Below the pieces are notes generated by a model. That model ran no database searches. It had not been told where the DNA came from and worked only from the letters and a program-made list of their open reading frames with translations. Of a stretch of DNA of 64,000 nt, positions 63,916 to 64,000 are shown piece after piece (positions within the stretch are counted from its first letter, which is position 1; each line of letters starts with the position of its first letter). Source of the stretch: Microglena sp. YARC (Eukaryota > Chlorophyta > Chlorophyceae > Chlamydomonadales > Chlamydomonadaceae). The position numbers and the translations under genes were made by a program. The stretch spans positions 17,756,817 through 17,820,816 of the forward strand of contig CM039466.1 in NCBI GenBank assembly GCA_022414725.1, written 5' to 3'.

Positions 63916-64000
63916 TTTACCCCCCCCCCCCCCCCCCCCTCCTCCTCCTCCTCCCCCCTTCACACACACATACATACAGTCTAATACACACCCACCATCC

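Overview
The window is eukaryotic nuclear DNA. The two genes that can be fully modelled are split by long introns with canonical GT/AG sites, there is no operon structure, and most of the sequence is mobile-element debris, satellites and microsatellites. The lineage cannot be fixed from the sequence. The S-adenosylmethionine carrier reads much like plant SAMC proteins, and the repeat-choked introns suit a large protist or algal genome (a green alga is a guess, not a result).

Layout. 1-13.2 kb is accessory DNA. A long direct duplication (about 1-4640 and 8676-12425) carries a GC-rich dispersed repeat and a Gln/Asn-rich, gag-like reading frame on the minus strand. The left copy is far noisier than the right. 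13.2-16.9 kb is non-coding with small tandem repeats. 16.97-29.08 kb (minus) is a six-exon gene for an S-adenosylmethionine carrier of the mitochondrial carrier family; all exon phases join to a 379-codon frame. 29.1-32.8 kb is a TE-filled intergenic stretch between divergent genes. 32.8-44.46 kb (plus) is a four-exon gene for a vasculin/GPBP1-like transcription factor, with 727 codons in phase and a poly-Gln segment. Its last intron holds two nested DNA transposons, a MITE, a minisatellite and a Helitron. 44.9-53.4 kb is intergenic: a LINE 3' fragment, hAT MITEs, a second Helitron, a TIR element, minisatellites and one orphan exon. 54.27 kb to the right edge (minus) is the 3' part of a multi-exon gene for an unrecognised multi-pass membrane protein. 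It converges on the vasculin-like gene.

The most unusual feature runs through all three intron-bearing genes. Around many exons the exon edge together with its splice site has been tandemly copied into the neighbouring intron or flank, from a few up to about fourteen times, and the copies are interleaved with simple-sequence arrays. Introns are therefore largely built from decayed exon-intron junctions. In the right-hand gene this has produced several near-intact, phase-compatible copies of one exon. One hAT-type MITE has landed inside such a dead exon copy, and two larger TIR elements lie in an array of copied splice donors.

The three genes have unrelated roles (organellar SAM transport, transcription, an unknown membrane protein), so no pathway links them. 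All calls come from reading the sequence; no database search was possible.
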